From Clostridium thermobutyricum (GTDB lineage Bacteria; Bacillota; Clostridia; Ch29): 64,000 nt of DNA. Within the stretch, counting starts at the first letter, position 1; each line of letters begins with the position of its first letter. Below, piece by piece: positions 8,466-16,617 of the stretch. The notes under the pieces were generated by a model that saw only the letters and a list, made by a program, of their open reading frames with translations, was not told the DNA's origin and did no database searches. The stretch lies in NCBI GenBank assembly GCA_016841565.1, contig JAENYX010000001.1:27210-91209 (forward strand), written 5' to 3'. The position numbers and the translations under genes are program-made.

Positions 8466-8494
8466 AACAATAATTGTTAGTTTAAAATAAACCT
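8466..8494 (+). repeat. 29-bp block conserved upstream of both SASP genes, copy 1
   Basis: This 29-bp block, starting AACAATAATTG and ending AAACCT, recurs at 8847-8875 with only two mismatches. Both copies end 45-47 bases before the SASP start codon, where a promoter would lie. It contains the odd-length palindrome AACAATAATTGTT. It may hold the forespore (sigma-G type) promoter or an operator, but I could not fit consensus -35/-10 boxes with confidence. Confidence 0.7.
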
Positions 8495-8539
8495 GCCTGC
8501 ACAAAATAATTATAGAACAAGTGACAGGAGGTGAATTTT

Positions 8540-8791
8540 TTGGACAATTTGACAGGAAGATTGGGCACCGGTGGCGGAACCACCGGAGGCACTTCGGGTA
8601 CCAACAGAACCCTATATCCCGAAGCCAGGCAAGCCCTTGACAGGATGAAATTCGAGGTAGCCTCACAATTGGGAGTAAACTTAAAGGAAGGTTATAACGG
8701 AGACCTTAAGGCACGGGATGCAGGGTCGGTCGGTGGAATAATGGTTAAAAAGATGATTGAACAGGTAGAGAGGCAAATGAGTGGAAAATAA
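8540..8791 (+). CDS. Alpha/beta-type small acid-soluble spore protein
   Basis: An 83-residue DNA-binding spore protein made in the forespore, where it coats and protects DNA; it is degraded at germination. The conserved core is PEARQALDRMKFEVASQLGV, with the germination-protease cleavage site at Glu39, followed by GYNGDL and the C-terminal GGxMVKKMIEQ helix. A 20-residue Gly/Thr-rich N-terminal extension is unusual beside its paralogue. The GTG at 8531 is part of the GGAGGTG ribosome-binding site, so the TTG at 8540 is chosen as start. Confidence 0.95.
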   Translation: MDNLTGRLGTGGGTTGGTSGTNRTLYPEARQALDRMKFEVASQLGVNLKEGYNGDLKARDAGSVGGIMVKKMIEQVERQMSGK

Positions 8792-8801
8792 GGTTGTACT
8801 T

Positions 8802-8834
8802 AAACAAAGGAACGGTTTTTCCGTTCCTTTGTTT
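8802..8834 (+). terminator. Terminator of first SASP gene
   Basis: A perfect 14-bp stem (AAACAAAGGAACGG with CCGTTCCTTTGTTT) closes on a five-T loop. It begins 10 bases after the stop. The downstream arm ends in GTTT, so the stem itself supplies the U-rich end. Each SASP gene is therefore probably its own transcription unit. Confidence 0.85.
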
Positions 8835-8846
8835 GATTGAAATTGT

Positions 8847-8875
8847 AACAATAATTGCTAGTTTAAAATCAACCT
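8847..8875 (+). repeat. 29-bp block conserved upstream of both SASP genes, copy 2
   Basis: It matches the block at 8466-8494 in 27 of 29 positions. It lies between the terminator of the first SASP gene and the start of the second, 47 bases before its GTG. The flanking bases do not match, so the block itself is the conserved unit. Confidence 0.7.
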
Positions 8876-8922
8876 TAGTGGTTAAATTAATATTACAATG
8901 GCAAACAGGAGGTGATAGACAA

Positions 8923-9126
8923 GTGGCAGGGAACAATAACAGAAAAGTAGTTCCTGAAGCAAGGGGAGCTCTTGACCAGATGAAGTATGAAGTAGCAGGT
9001 CAGGTGGGCGTTAACCTGAAAAAAGGATATAATGGAGACCTTACCTCTAAAGAAGCAGGTTACGTTGGAGGATATATGGTTAAAAGGATGATTGAGCAGG
9101 CAGAAAGGCAAATGGCCGGTAAGTAG
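8923..9126 (+). CDS. Alpha/beta-type small acid-soluble spore protein
   Basis: A 67-residue SASP, paralogue of the gene 130 bases upstream and the usual family length. The core PEARGALDQMKYEVAGQVGV carries the protease site at Glu23; GYNGDL and GGYMVKRMIEQAERQM follow. The GTG at 8923 has AGGAGGTG 8 bases upstream. The frame could be extended further upstream, but that would run through the preceding terminator. It lacks the Gly-rich N-terminal extension of the first copy. Confidence 0.95.
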   Translation: MAGNNNRKVVPEARGALDQMKYEVAGQVGVNLKKGYNGDLTSKEAGYVGGYMVKRMIEQAERQMAGK

Positions 9127-9139
9127 TTCTTATTAATAT

Positions 9140-9173
9140 AAAAAAGGAAGGACCCTTGGGTTCTTCCTTTTTT
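9140..9173 (+). terminator. Terminator of second SASP gene
   Basis: The stem AAAAAAGGAAG / CTTCCTTTTTT, extended by CCC/GGG around a very short loop, is followed by TTTTTTATT. It starts 14 bases after the stop codon. Confidence 0.85.
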
Positions 9174-9218
9174 ATTAAGTCGCAGGGCTGCGGCCGGATA
9201 AGGATTTTCAAAAAAATA

Positions 9219-9242
9219 GTACCGGTGTGCAACCACCGGTAC
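9219..9242. repeat. Perfect inverted repeat between SASP and rsmD
   Basis: The 9-bp arms GTACCGGTG and CACCGGTAC flank a 6-base spacer. It has no U-tract, so it is not a terminator. It lies in the 258-base gap between the second SASP gene and rsmD; the rest of that gap shows nothing else I can name. It could be an operator or an mRNA hairpin. Confidence 0.6.
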
Positions 9243-9384
9243 CGGAGAGGAGAAATTGAAGGAAGAGCTCTATGGGGAATTTTCATATTAACTCTGTCTA
9301 TAGATTTACCTTATAACCAATCTATTATTCCAAAACATTTTGTTTAAGATTGGGTGATATGCTAATATATTATAGGGTGGAGGG

Positions 9385-10423
<1,039 letters not shown>

Positions 10424-10450
10424 GGTCTCTGTATAAGGGGGGGGAACCGT

Positions 10451-10900
10451 ATGGATATAAGTGAGCTGCTGAGCAGGCTGGAGGAAATTGTGCATGAGGG
10501 TATATCAGTGCCGTTTTCCGACAGGACGCTGGTAGATCGGGAAAAGGTCCTGGGGATAATTGATTCAATCAGAGATGTCCTGCCGGAAGAAATCAAGCAG
10601 GCAAACTGGATAAAGGAGGAAAGAAACAGAATACTGATAGAAGCACAGAAGGAAGCCGAACTAATGATAAAAGAAACCGAAGAGCATATAAAAAGCATGG
10701 TTGAGGAAAGCGAGGTTACCCGCAGGGCCTATATTCAGGGGGAAGAAATAATCGAAAATGCCAAGAAAAATGCACGGGAGATAAGGATAGGGACAAAGGA
10801 GTATGCTGATAATGTGCTGGCAGGACTTGAAAAGCAGCTTAAAGAATACATAGAACTAATTGAAAAAAACAGGGAAGAGATAAAAAACTTAAGAAGCTGA
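10451..10900 (+). CDS. Coiled-coil protein of unknown function (ATPase-subunit-like annotation)
   Basis: A 149-residue protein with a short N-terminal domain (about 1-55: ISELLSRLEEIV..VPFSDRTLVDREKVLGIID) followed by one long charged helix from about 60 to the end. Clostridial homologues next to coaD are often labelled as V-type ATPase subunit H, but I see only a DivIVA/SepF-era style coiled coil and no enzymatic motif. The N-terminal part resembles the start of septum-associated coiled-coil proteins. Ribosome-binding site GGGGGGGG is unusually G-rich. It ends six bases before the end of the convergent ylbJ. Confidence 0.8.
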   Translation: MDISELLSRLEEIVHEGISVPFSDRTLVDREKVLGIIDSIRDVLPEEIKQANWIKEERNRILIEAQKEAELMIKETEEHIKSMVEESEVTRRAYIQGEEIIENAKKNAREIRIGTKEYADNVLAGLEKQLKEYIELIEKNREEIKNLRS

Positions 10901-10906
10901 TAAGTG

Positions 10907-12223
10907 CTAGTTTTTCTTTATATTAAAACCGGTGATGGAGGAAAACAGTTTGCCAAAAAATGCAATTAAAAGCATTAATAATACAACTGACAGAAAAATT
11001 TTTGTGGAGAATACAAGACCCTCAGTGAAGCTATAGGCGGAAAAGGTACCAGGCTTTGTCAGAAAAGCGTCCTGAGACACTCCGGATAATACAATTTTGC
11101 CAATAAGTAGTGAAATCATACACGAGAGAAAACCGTGAAACAGCTTGGATAACATATAAAGGACGGGATTTAAATCTGTTCTGCTAATAAAACTGATTGA
11201 CTGAGCATGTATGGAAAACCCGCTCCATCCAATTATAAAGCTGGATGCGGCAATTGTGTGAATTAAGGGGAGAGCTTCCAATTGGGAAATAAGTCTGCTG
11301 CCTATGGTGATTTCCAGCATACCGCTGAAGATGGGCTTAACCAGAGCAGAGGGCAAGGAATTATATTTGAGTAATTTTTCAATTGGCTGTGCAAGGTACT
11401 GCAAGGAGCCGGTTATGTAAAAGAGCTGAATAATAACAGAGAACATTATGATAAAACCACCGACAACAAGGAGTATGTTTATACTTTCTCTGACTGCATC
11501 ACCCAACAGCACACCAAAGGGCCGGCCATCCTGCTTTCTTTTTGCCAGCATGGCATTCAGGGCGTATTTGATGTTGCGGGTTTTATTGGGGTATAGCTCA
11601 TGGCCGCTTCCACCTTTGAAGATTTTGCTAAAAAGTATTCCCAGCAATATGGCCGCCAGGTAATGGGAGGAGGCAATTATGTATCCTGCCAGCCGGCTGC
11701 CAAACATTCCTATGGATACTGCACCAATCATAAAAAGTGGACCCGAGGTGCTGCAAAAGGCCAGCATTCTCTGACCTTCAGCCTTGGTACACATACCCTT
11801 TTCCCTGAGATCACAGGTCAGTTTGACTCCAACGGGATAGCCCGAGGTAATGCTCATAATGAATACAAAGGCCGAAAGCCCCGGGGTTTTAAACAATGGG
11901 CGCATAATAGGCTCAAGCAGGGCACCTATAAAGTTTATAACGCCCAGGCCAATCAGTAGCTCTGCACCGATAAAAAACGGAAGCAGCGCAGGTAAGACAA
12001 CGTTAATCCATGTGTCAACTCCTTCTACGGCTGCTTGGTAGCATTCTTCGGGGAAAATTATAAGGCTCGTAACAAAAAGGGTTACAGTTAAAGCAGAAAA
12101 ATATAACATAAGTTCATTTTTTTTGTTTTTAAGCAGCCCGGAGCAGGACATTCTTATATATAAAAGGATTATTACAATAATAAGGGCCATTAAGGAAATA
12201 TGGAGTATACGAATATTCGGCAT
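10907..12223 (-). CDS. ylbJ: Sporulation integral membrane protein YlbJ
   Basis: A 438-residue polytopic membrane protein of the nucleoside-recognition (Gate) family. About ten hydrophobic segments are visible, including the G-Y-P-V-G motif (SGYPVGVKLTCDL) and GWSGFSIHAQSISF. In Bacillus, YlbJ is made under sigma-E and needed for spore cortex formation. Start at 12223 has AAAGGAGC upstream on the minus strand. It is divergent from the patatin-like gene (86 bases between starts), the order ylbJ-ylbK seen in Bacillus. Confidence 0.93.
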   Translation of the reverse strand: MPNIRILHISLMALIIVIILLYIRMSCSGLLKNKKNELMLYFSALTVTLFVTSLIIFPEECYQAAVEGVDTWINVVLPALLPFFIGAELLIGLGVINFIGALLEPIMRPLFKTPGLSAFVFIMSITSGYPVGVKLTCDLREKGMCTKAEGQRMLAFCSTSGPLFMIGAVSIGMFGSRLAGYIIASSHYLAAILLGILFSKIFKGGSGHELYPNKTRNIKYALNAMLAKRKQDGRPFGVLLGDAVRESINILLVVGGFIIMFSVIIQLFYITGSLQYLAQPIEKLLKYNSLPSALVKPIFSGMLEITIGSRLISQLEALPLIHTIAASSFIIGWSGFSIHAQSISFISRTDLNPVLYMLSKLFHGFLSCMISLLIGKIVLSGVSQDAFLTKPGTFSAYSFTEGLVFSTKIFLSVVLLMLLIAFFGKLFSSITGFNIKKN

Positions 12224-12309
12224 ATCAAAATGCTCCTTTGCATATATTGACTGCTAATCTAATATATTTATTCCGCCTCTTTAATATGATTAACATGGGA
12301 GGTAATCTT

Positions 12310-13134
12310 ATGAGACTGAAGAAATTGGGCCTGGCATTAGGCTCGGGGGCCGCCCGTGGATTCGCCCACTTGGGAGTATTGCAGGCACTGGAGGAGAAGA
12401 AGGTACGGATAGACTACATTGCAGGGTGCAGTATTGGTTCAATGATTGGTGCCCTGTACTGCAGCGGTATGAGCGTTATGGAAATCATTGACCTTGCTGT
12501 GGACATAGAACCCTGGGAGTGGATAGACATTTCTGTACCCAAAACAGGTCTTATACAGGGACGAAGAATAGAGCAAATAATAAAAAAATACACAGGGAAT
12601 AAAAGGTTTGAAGAGTTGGAAAAACCTCTGGCAATAGTGGCAACCGATCTCTCTACCGGTCAAAGGGTAATACTGGACCAGGGTTATGTCCATAAAGCGG
12701 TGAGGGCCAGTATCGCAATACCCGGAATAATCGCACCTATAGAATTGGACGGGCGCATACTGGCCGATGGAGGGATTGTAGACCCAGTCCCCGTAGAACT
12801 TGTAAAACACATGGGTGCAGAGTATACGGTGGGTGTAAATTTAGGCTCATGGATAGAAGAAAAGAAAATAAGCAGCATATATGATGTGATTATTCAAAGT
12901 ATCGACATACTGCAGAACGAGATACTAATGCTTAGAGGTATAGACGCTGATTTGCTTATTAGTCCTTATCTGAAGGACATAAACCCGGTTACATTCAATC
13001 AGGTAAAAGAATGCGTCCACTCGGGAAGAGAAGCAGCACTGGAGGTAATTGATGAGTTGTATCTTGGCCTGGATTCTACAGATAAAATGGGCTGGTTAAG
13101 AAATCTTGTCCGGCGTAAGAATAATCCCCGTTAA
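12310..13134 (+). CDS. Patatin-like phospholipase (YlbK/RssA family)
   Basis: A 274-residue serine hydrolase predicted to cleave acyl esters of lipids. The oxyanion motif GSGAARGFAHLG (11-22), nucleophile Ser41 in GCSIG and catalytic Asp153 in DGG are all present, so the Ser-Asp dyad is complete. The frame opens 72 bases earlier, but the ATG at 12310 has GGGAGGTAAT upstream and starts the conserved fold. No signal peptide is seen, suggesting a cytoplasmic enzyme. Its 3' end overlaps the convergent tmcAL by 59 bases. Confidence 0.92.
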   Translation: MRLKKLGLALGSGAARGFAHLGVLQALEEKKVRIDYIAGCSIGSMIGALYCSGMSVMEIIDLAVDIEPWEWIDISVPKTGLIQGRRIEQIIKKYTGNKRFEELEKPLAIVATDLSTGQRVILDQGYVHKAVRASIAIPGIIAPIELDGRILADGGIVDPVPVELVKHMGAEYTVGVNLGSWIEEKKISSIYDVIIQSIDILQNEILMLRGIDADLLISPYLKDINPVTFNQVKECVHSGREAALEVIDELYLGLDSTDKMGWLRNLVRRKNNPR

Positions 13135-14320
13135 CATATGCCATTACATACATGTCGGTTGCAAGGATATCTTTCCGGAAGATGCCTGGTAAAGGAGACC
13201 CTTCCGGGAAGCTGTGGTTTGAGGTCTTGGTTATTATGGGTATCCGGGATAGACGGCCGGCCTTTTTTAGAACCTCTCTGCCCCTTTCATTAAGCGCTAA
13301 TACCCTTGCATAACAAGGATAGTTCAGGCCTTCAAGCTGCAACAGCAGATCCTGGTATATACCCAGCAATATATATGTGGAAATTCTTCTAAGCCGTGTA
13401 TGGGTGTAACGTTTTGATTTGATCTGGTCAAGCATACGGGAAATTGTCCTATTCTTCCTTGCGGCATTCCAAATCCTGTTCTCAAGCCCCTCGGTAACTC
13501 CGGGGTATTTTTTTAAGCCCACGGCTTCATGTCTTCTGATTTCTCCTATAACCGGGAGGCTGAACAGGTCATTATGAACAGGCCCCCTGCCCAGTGTCAG
13601 TTCCCGTTTTAGAATATTTAGCGCAGCCCGGGGAACTGTTTTTTCAATTCTCAAATTTATTGCGTTATTATTCAGAAGCTGATTCCGTATTGCTGTTGCA
13701 CTGGCAATCCTGCCATTTGTTTTGACTGAATGATATCCGGCTGCAAACCTTTTAAGGGTATAGCATTGAATTCTGCTGCCCAGCCGCTGCACTGCCTTCA
13801 GGTATTCAACTGCAAGTATGTTATTGGGTGACTTGATCAGATTATGCAGGGTTCCGGCGGAAGTTTCCATATACTTTTCCAAAGCAAGTGCTCTGGCCGA
13901 GGGATAGGAGAGGCCTTCCGACAGAAATCTTTTCAAATGCAGCTTAAAATCCCAGGGTTCGTTGACCAGTATGTCGGAAATGCTTTTAAGTTCTGCAATG
14001 TCTCCTGTTTCGCTGCCAAAGCAGATACAATCAACCACTCCAATACCGTCCATTATATTTACAGCGCCCAGCGCAAAGCTCTCAGCACTTCGGCAGGCAT
14101 ATACCACAGGTAGTTCAATGACAAGGTCAATACCGGCCGACACTGCCATTTCAGCCCGGGCCCATTTATTCACTATGGAGGGTTCTCCCCTTTGCATAAA
14201 GTTACCGCTCATGACAGCCACCGAGTGGGTTGCATCGGTGATTTTCAATGATTGCTCAAGATGATACAAATGACCATTGTGAAAAGGATTGTATTCGGCT
14301 ACTATGCCAAGAACTCTCAT
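13076..14320 (-). CDS. tmcAL: tRNA(Met) cytidine acetate ligase (YlbM)
   Basis: Product of 414 residues. It acetylates C34 of elongator tRNA(Met) using acetate and ATP through acetyl-adenylate. The nucleotidyltransferase motif is VAEYNPFHNGHLYHL at the N terminus, followed by SGNFMQRGEPSIVNKW and CFGSETGDI. It is divergent from acetate kinase, so two enzymes that bind acetate are neighbours. A sigma-A promoter lies 37 bases upstream. The C terminus (residues after about 394) is encoded opposite the end of the patatin-like gene. Confidence 0.95.
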   Translation of the reverse strand: MRVLGIVAEYNPFHNGHLYHLEQSLKITDATHSVAVMSGNFMQRGEPSIVNKWARAEMAVSAGIDLVIELPVVYACRSAESFALGAVNIMDGIGVVDCICFGSETGDIAELKSISDILVNEPWDFKLHLKRFLSEGLSYPSARALALEKYMETSAGTLHNLIKSPNNILAVEYLKAVQRLGSRIQCYTLKRFAAGYHSVKTNGRIASATAIRNQLLNNNAINLRIEKTVPRAALNILKRELTLGRGPVHNDLFSLPVIGEIRRHEAVGLKKYPGVTEGLENRIWNAARKNRTISRMLDQIKSKRYTHTRLRRISTYILLGIYQDLLLQLEGLNYPCYARVLALNERGREVLKKAGRLSRIPIITKTSNHSFPEGSPLPGIFRKDILATDMYVMAYVNGDYSYAGQDFLTSPFYL

Positions 14321-14356
14321 ACTGTTTCCCTCCTCTTATAACATGAGCATGGGATT

Positions 14357-14386
14357 ATTATCTGATAAATATACCGGATAAGTCAA
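14357..14386 (-). promoter_or_regulatory. Sigma-A promoter of tmcAL
   Basis: On the minus strand TTGACT (plus 14381-14386) and GATAAT (plus 14357-14362) are separated by 18 bases. Each box has one mismatch to consensus. Confidence 0.65.
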
Positions 14387-14484
14387 TTATACATATTATT
14401 TTAGAGTTTTTGGCAGGATATTTATGAATCATGAAGAATTTTATATAAGTTTAGATTATATGAACTCATAGGGGAGGAAAAAAA

Positions 14485-15678
14485 ATGAAAGTATTGGTAG
14501 TAAACTGCGGCAGTTCTTCTGTGAAATATCAGCTGCTGAATATGAAAGATGAGAGTGTAATGGCGAGGGGATTGGCAGAGAGGGTTGGAATTGACGGGTC
14601 AAGATTAAAGCATCAGGCTCAGGGTAAAAGTGAAGTAATAATAGAAAAAGCAATGCCTGACCATAAGGCAGCTCTTAAAATTATAACAGATGTACTTGTT
14701 GATGAGAAAAACGGAGTAATCAAGGATACCAAAGAGATTGCTGCGGTAGGACACAGGGTGGTTCACGGCGGAGAAAAATTTTCGGGCTCGGTTAAAATAA
14801 CCGATGAAGTTATGGAAACTCTTCGTGAGTGCTCAGACCTGGCGCCGCTGCATAATCCTCCAAATATAATGGGAATAGAGGCCTGTCGGCAGTTAATGCC
14901 TGGGATACCTATGGCCGGTACTTTCGATACGGCTTTTCACCATACTATACCCGATTACGCATATATTTATCCGCTGCCTTACGAATACTATAAGAAATAC
15001 GGTGTAAGAAAATACGGGTTCCATGGAACCTCACATAAATATGTTGCCGAAAAAGCCGCACAGGTTTTGGGAATACCGGTGGAAAAATTAAAAATTATAA
15101 CCTGTCATTTGGGCAATGGTGCCAGTATAACCGCGGTAGACGGCGGAAAATCGGTTGAAACAAGTATGGGCTTTACACCCCTTGAGGGTCTTGCAATGGG
15201 AACCCGATGCGGCAGCATTGACCCGGCCATTACGGCATTTATAGTAGAAAAGGAGAAAATGACGGCCGAGCAAGTAAACAATATGCTTAATAAGCGCTCG
15301 GGAGTACTGGGAATATCGGGAATAAGCAGTGATTTCCGGGATTTGGAACAGGCTGCCCAAAAGGGTGACAAGAGAGCACAGCTGGCAATTGATGTATTTG
15401 CATATAAAGTAAGAAAGTTTATAGGCTCATACTCGGCAGTTATGAACGGGGTAGACGTTATTGTGTTCACTGCAGGTCTTGGTGAGAATTCCATCTCAAT
15501 GAGAGAAAAGATATGCCGAGGCTTTGAATACCTGGGTCTTGAGCTGGATGTCCATGCCAACAACGTCAGGGGTAAGGCCACAATAATAAGCAAACCCAAC
15601 AGCAAGGTCAAAGCAATGGTGGTTCCTACAAACGAAGAACTCATGATTGCCAGGGATACGGTAAGAATTATAGGATAG
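14485..15678 (+). CDS. ackA: Acetate kinase
   Basis: Product of 397 residues. Converts acetyl phosphate and ADP to acetate and ATP, the last energy-yielding step of acetate fermentation. Seen are [12 protein letters not shown] at the N terminus, GHRVVHGG, the FDTAFH catalytic loop, [18 protein letters not shown] and FTAGLGENS. The start follows AGGGGAGG. No phosphotransacetylase gene adjoins it; pta must lie elsewhere. No terminator with a U-tract is evident before the DUF177 promoter. Confidence 0.98.
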   Translation: MKVLVVNCGSSSVKYQLLNMKDESVMARGLAERVGIDGSRLKHQAQGKSEVIIEKAMPDHKAALKIITDVLVDEKNGVIKDTKEIAAVGHRVVHGGEKFSGSVKITDEVMETLRECSDLAPLHNPPNIMGIEACRQLMPGIPMAGTFDTAFHHTIPDYAYIYPLPYEYYKKYGVRKYGFHGTSHKYVAEKAAQVLGIPVEKLKIITCHLGNGASITAVDGGKSVETSMGFTPLEGLAMGTRCGSIDPAITAFIVEKEKMTAEQVNNMLNKRSGVLGISGISSDFRDLEQAAQKGDKRAQLAIDVFAYKVRKFIGSYSAVMNGVDVIVFTAGLGENSISMREKICRGFEYLGLELDVHANNVRGKATIISKPNSKVKAMVVPTNEELMIARDTVRIIG

Positions 15679-15737
15679 CGTCGGGAGTATGCCGGACCAA
15701 AATGCTGCTTCCGGTGCCCGGCTTGCCTCTGGTAGTC

Positions 15738-15766
15738 TTGACAAACGCCCGGCTGCTTTGTATAAT
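15738..15766 (+). promoter_or_regulatory. Consensus sigma-A promoter of the DUF177-rpmF operon
   Basis: TTGACA and TATAAT, both perfect, are separated by 17 bases. The -10 ends 30 bases before the DUF177 start codon. This is the best sigma-A promoter in the window. Confidence 0.9.
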
Positions 15767-15796
15767 AAACTTTGTTGACTATGGAGTGTTAAAATA

Positions 15797-16291
15797 ATGA
15801 AAATATACGTTAACAGGCTGAAATGCGGAAGCAGTGGACATATGCCATTCCGGCTGGTTGAAAACATCGGTCGGATTGATTACAACAGGGAAAAGCTGCA
15901 TTTTAACTCTCCCGTTATTATAATCGGCAGTGTGGAACGGCATGAAGATTGCTATATGGTAACGGGTCATATTAAAACAGAAATAGTGCTTGAGTGTTCG
16001 AGGTGCCTGAGCAGTATCAGGCACCCAATTCACGCCGAGTTTAAACAGAAATACTCGGAGTCGGCCCAAGAGGATGAAACGCTTGCTGCAAACCGGGATG
16101 AGCTGGATTTGGAAAGACCGGTTATCGAAAGCATACTGCTTGAGATTCCAATTAAGCCACTCTGTAAAGAAGAGTGTAAAGGTCTTTGCCCTATATGCGG
16201 CTCTGACAGGAATTTAAATGATTGCAGCTGTACCCATGAGGATATAGATCCAAGAATGATGGAATTAAAAAAATTGCTTGAGAAGAAGTAA
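15797..16291 (+). CDS. yceD: DUF177 (YceD) protein, probable 23S rRNA/ribosome maturation factor
   Basis: A 164-residue DUF177 protein. A beta-rich N-terminal part carries CSRC in the middle (CSRCLSSI). The C-terminal cysteine cluster C-KEEC-KGLC-PIC-G and the CSC near the end suggest metal binding. The family is almost always encoded directly before rpmF, as here (18 bases), and has been linked to 23S rRNA accumulation. Exact chemistry is unknown. The start is the first ATG downstream of a perfect promoter. Confidence 0.92.
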   Translation: MKIYVNRLKCGSSGHMPFRLVENIGRIDYNREKLHFNSPVIIIGSVERHEDCYMVTGHIKTEIVLECSRCLSSIRHPIHAEFKQKYSESAQEDETLAANRDELDLERPVIESILLEIPIKPLCKEECKGLCPICGSDRNLNDCSCTHEDIDPRMMELKKLLEKK

Positions 16292-16309
16292 CTGCAAGGA
16301 GGTGTAATT

Positions 16310-16486
16310 ATGGCAGTACCAAAAAGGAAAATTTCCAAGTCAAGACGAAACAATAGATTAGCCCAGTGGAAGCTCAGAAAACCTGGCCTTGCCGAATGTC
16401 CACAATGCCATGAGCTGATGATGCCCCATAGGATATGCAAATCCTGTGGATACTATAAGGGCAAAGAAATACTGAAAGCAGAATAG
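16310..16486 (+). CDS. rpmF: 50S ribosomal protein L32
   Basis: A 58-codon gene, small enough to be missed by length cut-offs. The product begins AVPKRKISKSRRNNRLAQ, the L32 signature, and carries the zinc ribbon CPQC...CKSC. Ribosome-binding site AAGGAGGTG lies 7 bases before ATG. It is co-transcribed with DUF177 and ends at a strong terminator. In many Clostridia fapR/plsX follow directly; here an 8-kb accessory unit intervenes. Confidence 0.97.
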   Translation: MAVPKRKISKSRRNNRLAQWKLRKPGLAECPQCHELMMPHRICKSCGYYKGKEILKAE

Positions 16487-16499
16487 TAACGGCAAACAA

Positions 16500-16530
16500 A
16501 ATAGTAATGGGAAACCCGTTACTATTTTTT
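16500..16530 (+). terminator. Intrinsic terminator of rpmF
   Basis: A 12-bp stem (AATAGTAATGGG with CCCGTTACTATT, one G-U pair), AAA loop, then a run of six T counting the stem end. It begins 13 bases after the stop. Confidence 0.9.
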
Positions 16531-16574
16531 ATATTAAGAATAAACAAGGGATGTGCATAATAGTATTGGTGTAA

Positions 16575-16609
16575 ACAGGGCCTGCCCAGCATTAGCTTGC
16601 AGGCCCTGT
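16575..16609 (-). terminator. Probable terminator of the aminomutase/TRAP operon
   Basis: Perfect 11-bp arms ACAGGGCCTGC and GCAGGCCCTGT enclose 13 bases. On the minus strand the hairpin starts 9 bases after the permease stop and is followed by TTTACA, a short U-tract. It faces the rpmF terminator. Confidence 0.65.
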
Positions 16610-16617
16610 GGTAAAAA

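Noticed and set aside
12248..12285. Sigma-A promoter in the ylbJ/patatin spacer (TTGACT)
   Set aside because: No -10 at proper spacing; the TATGAT present is too distant.
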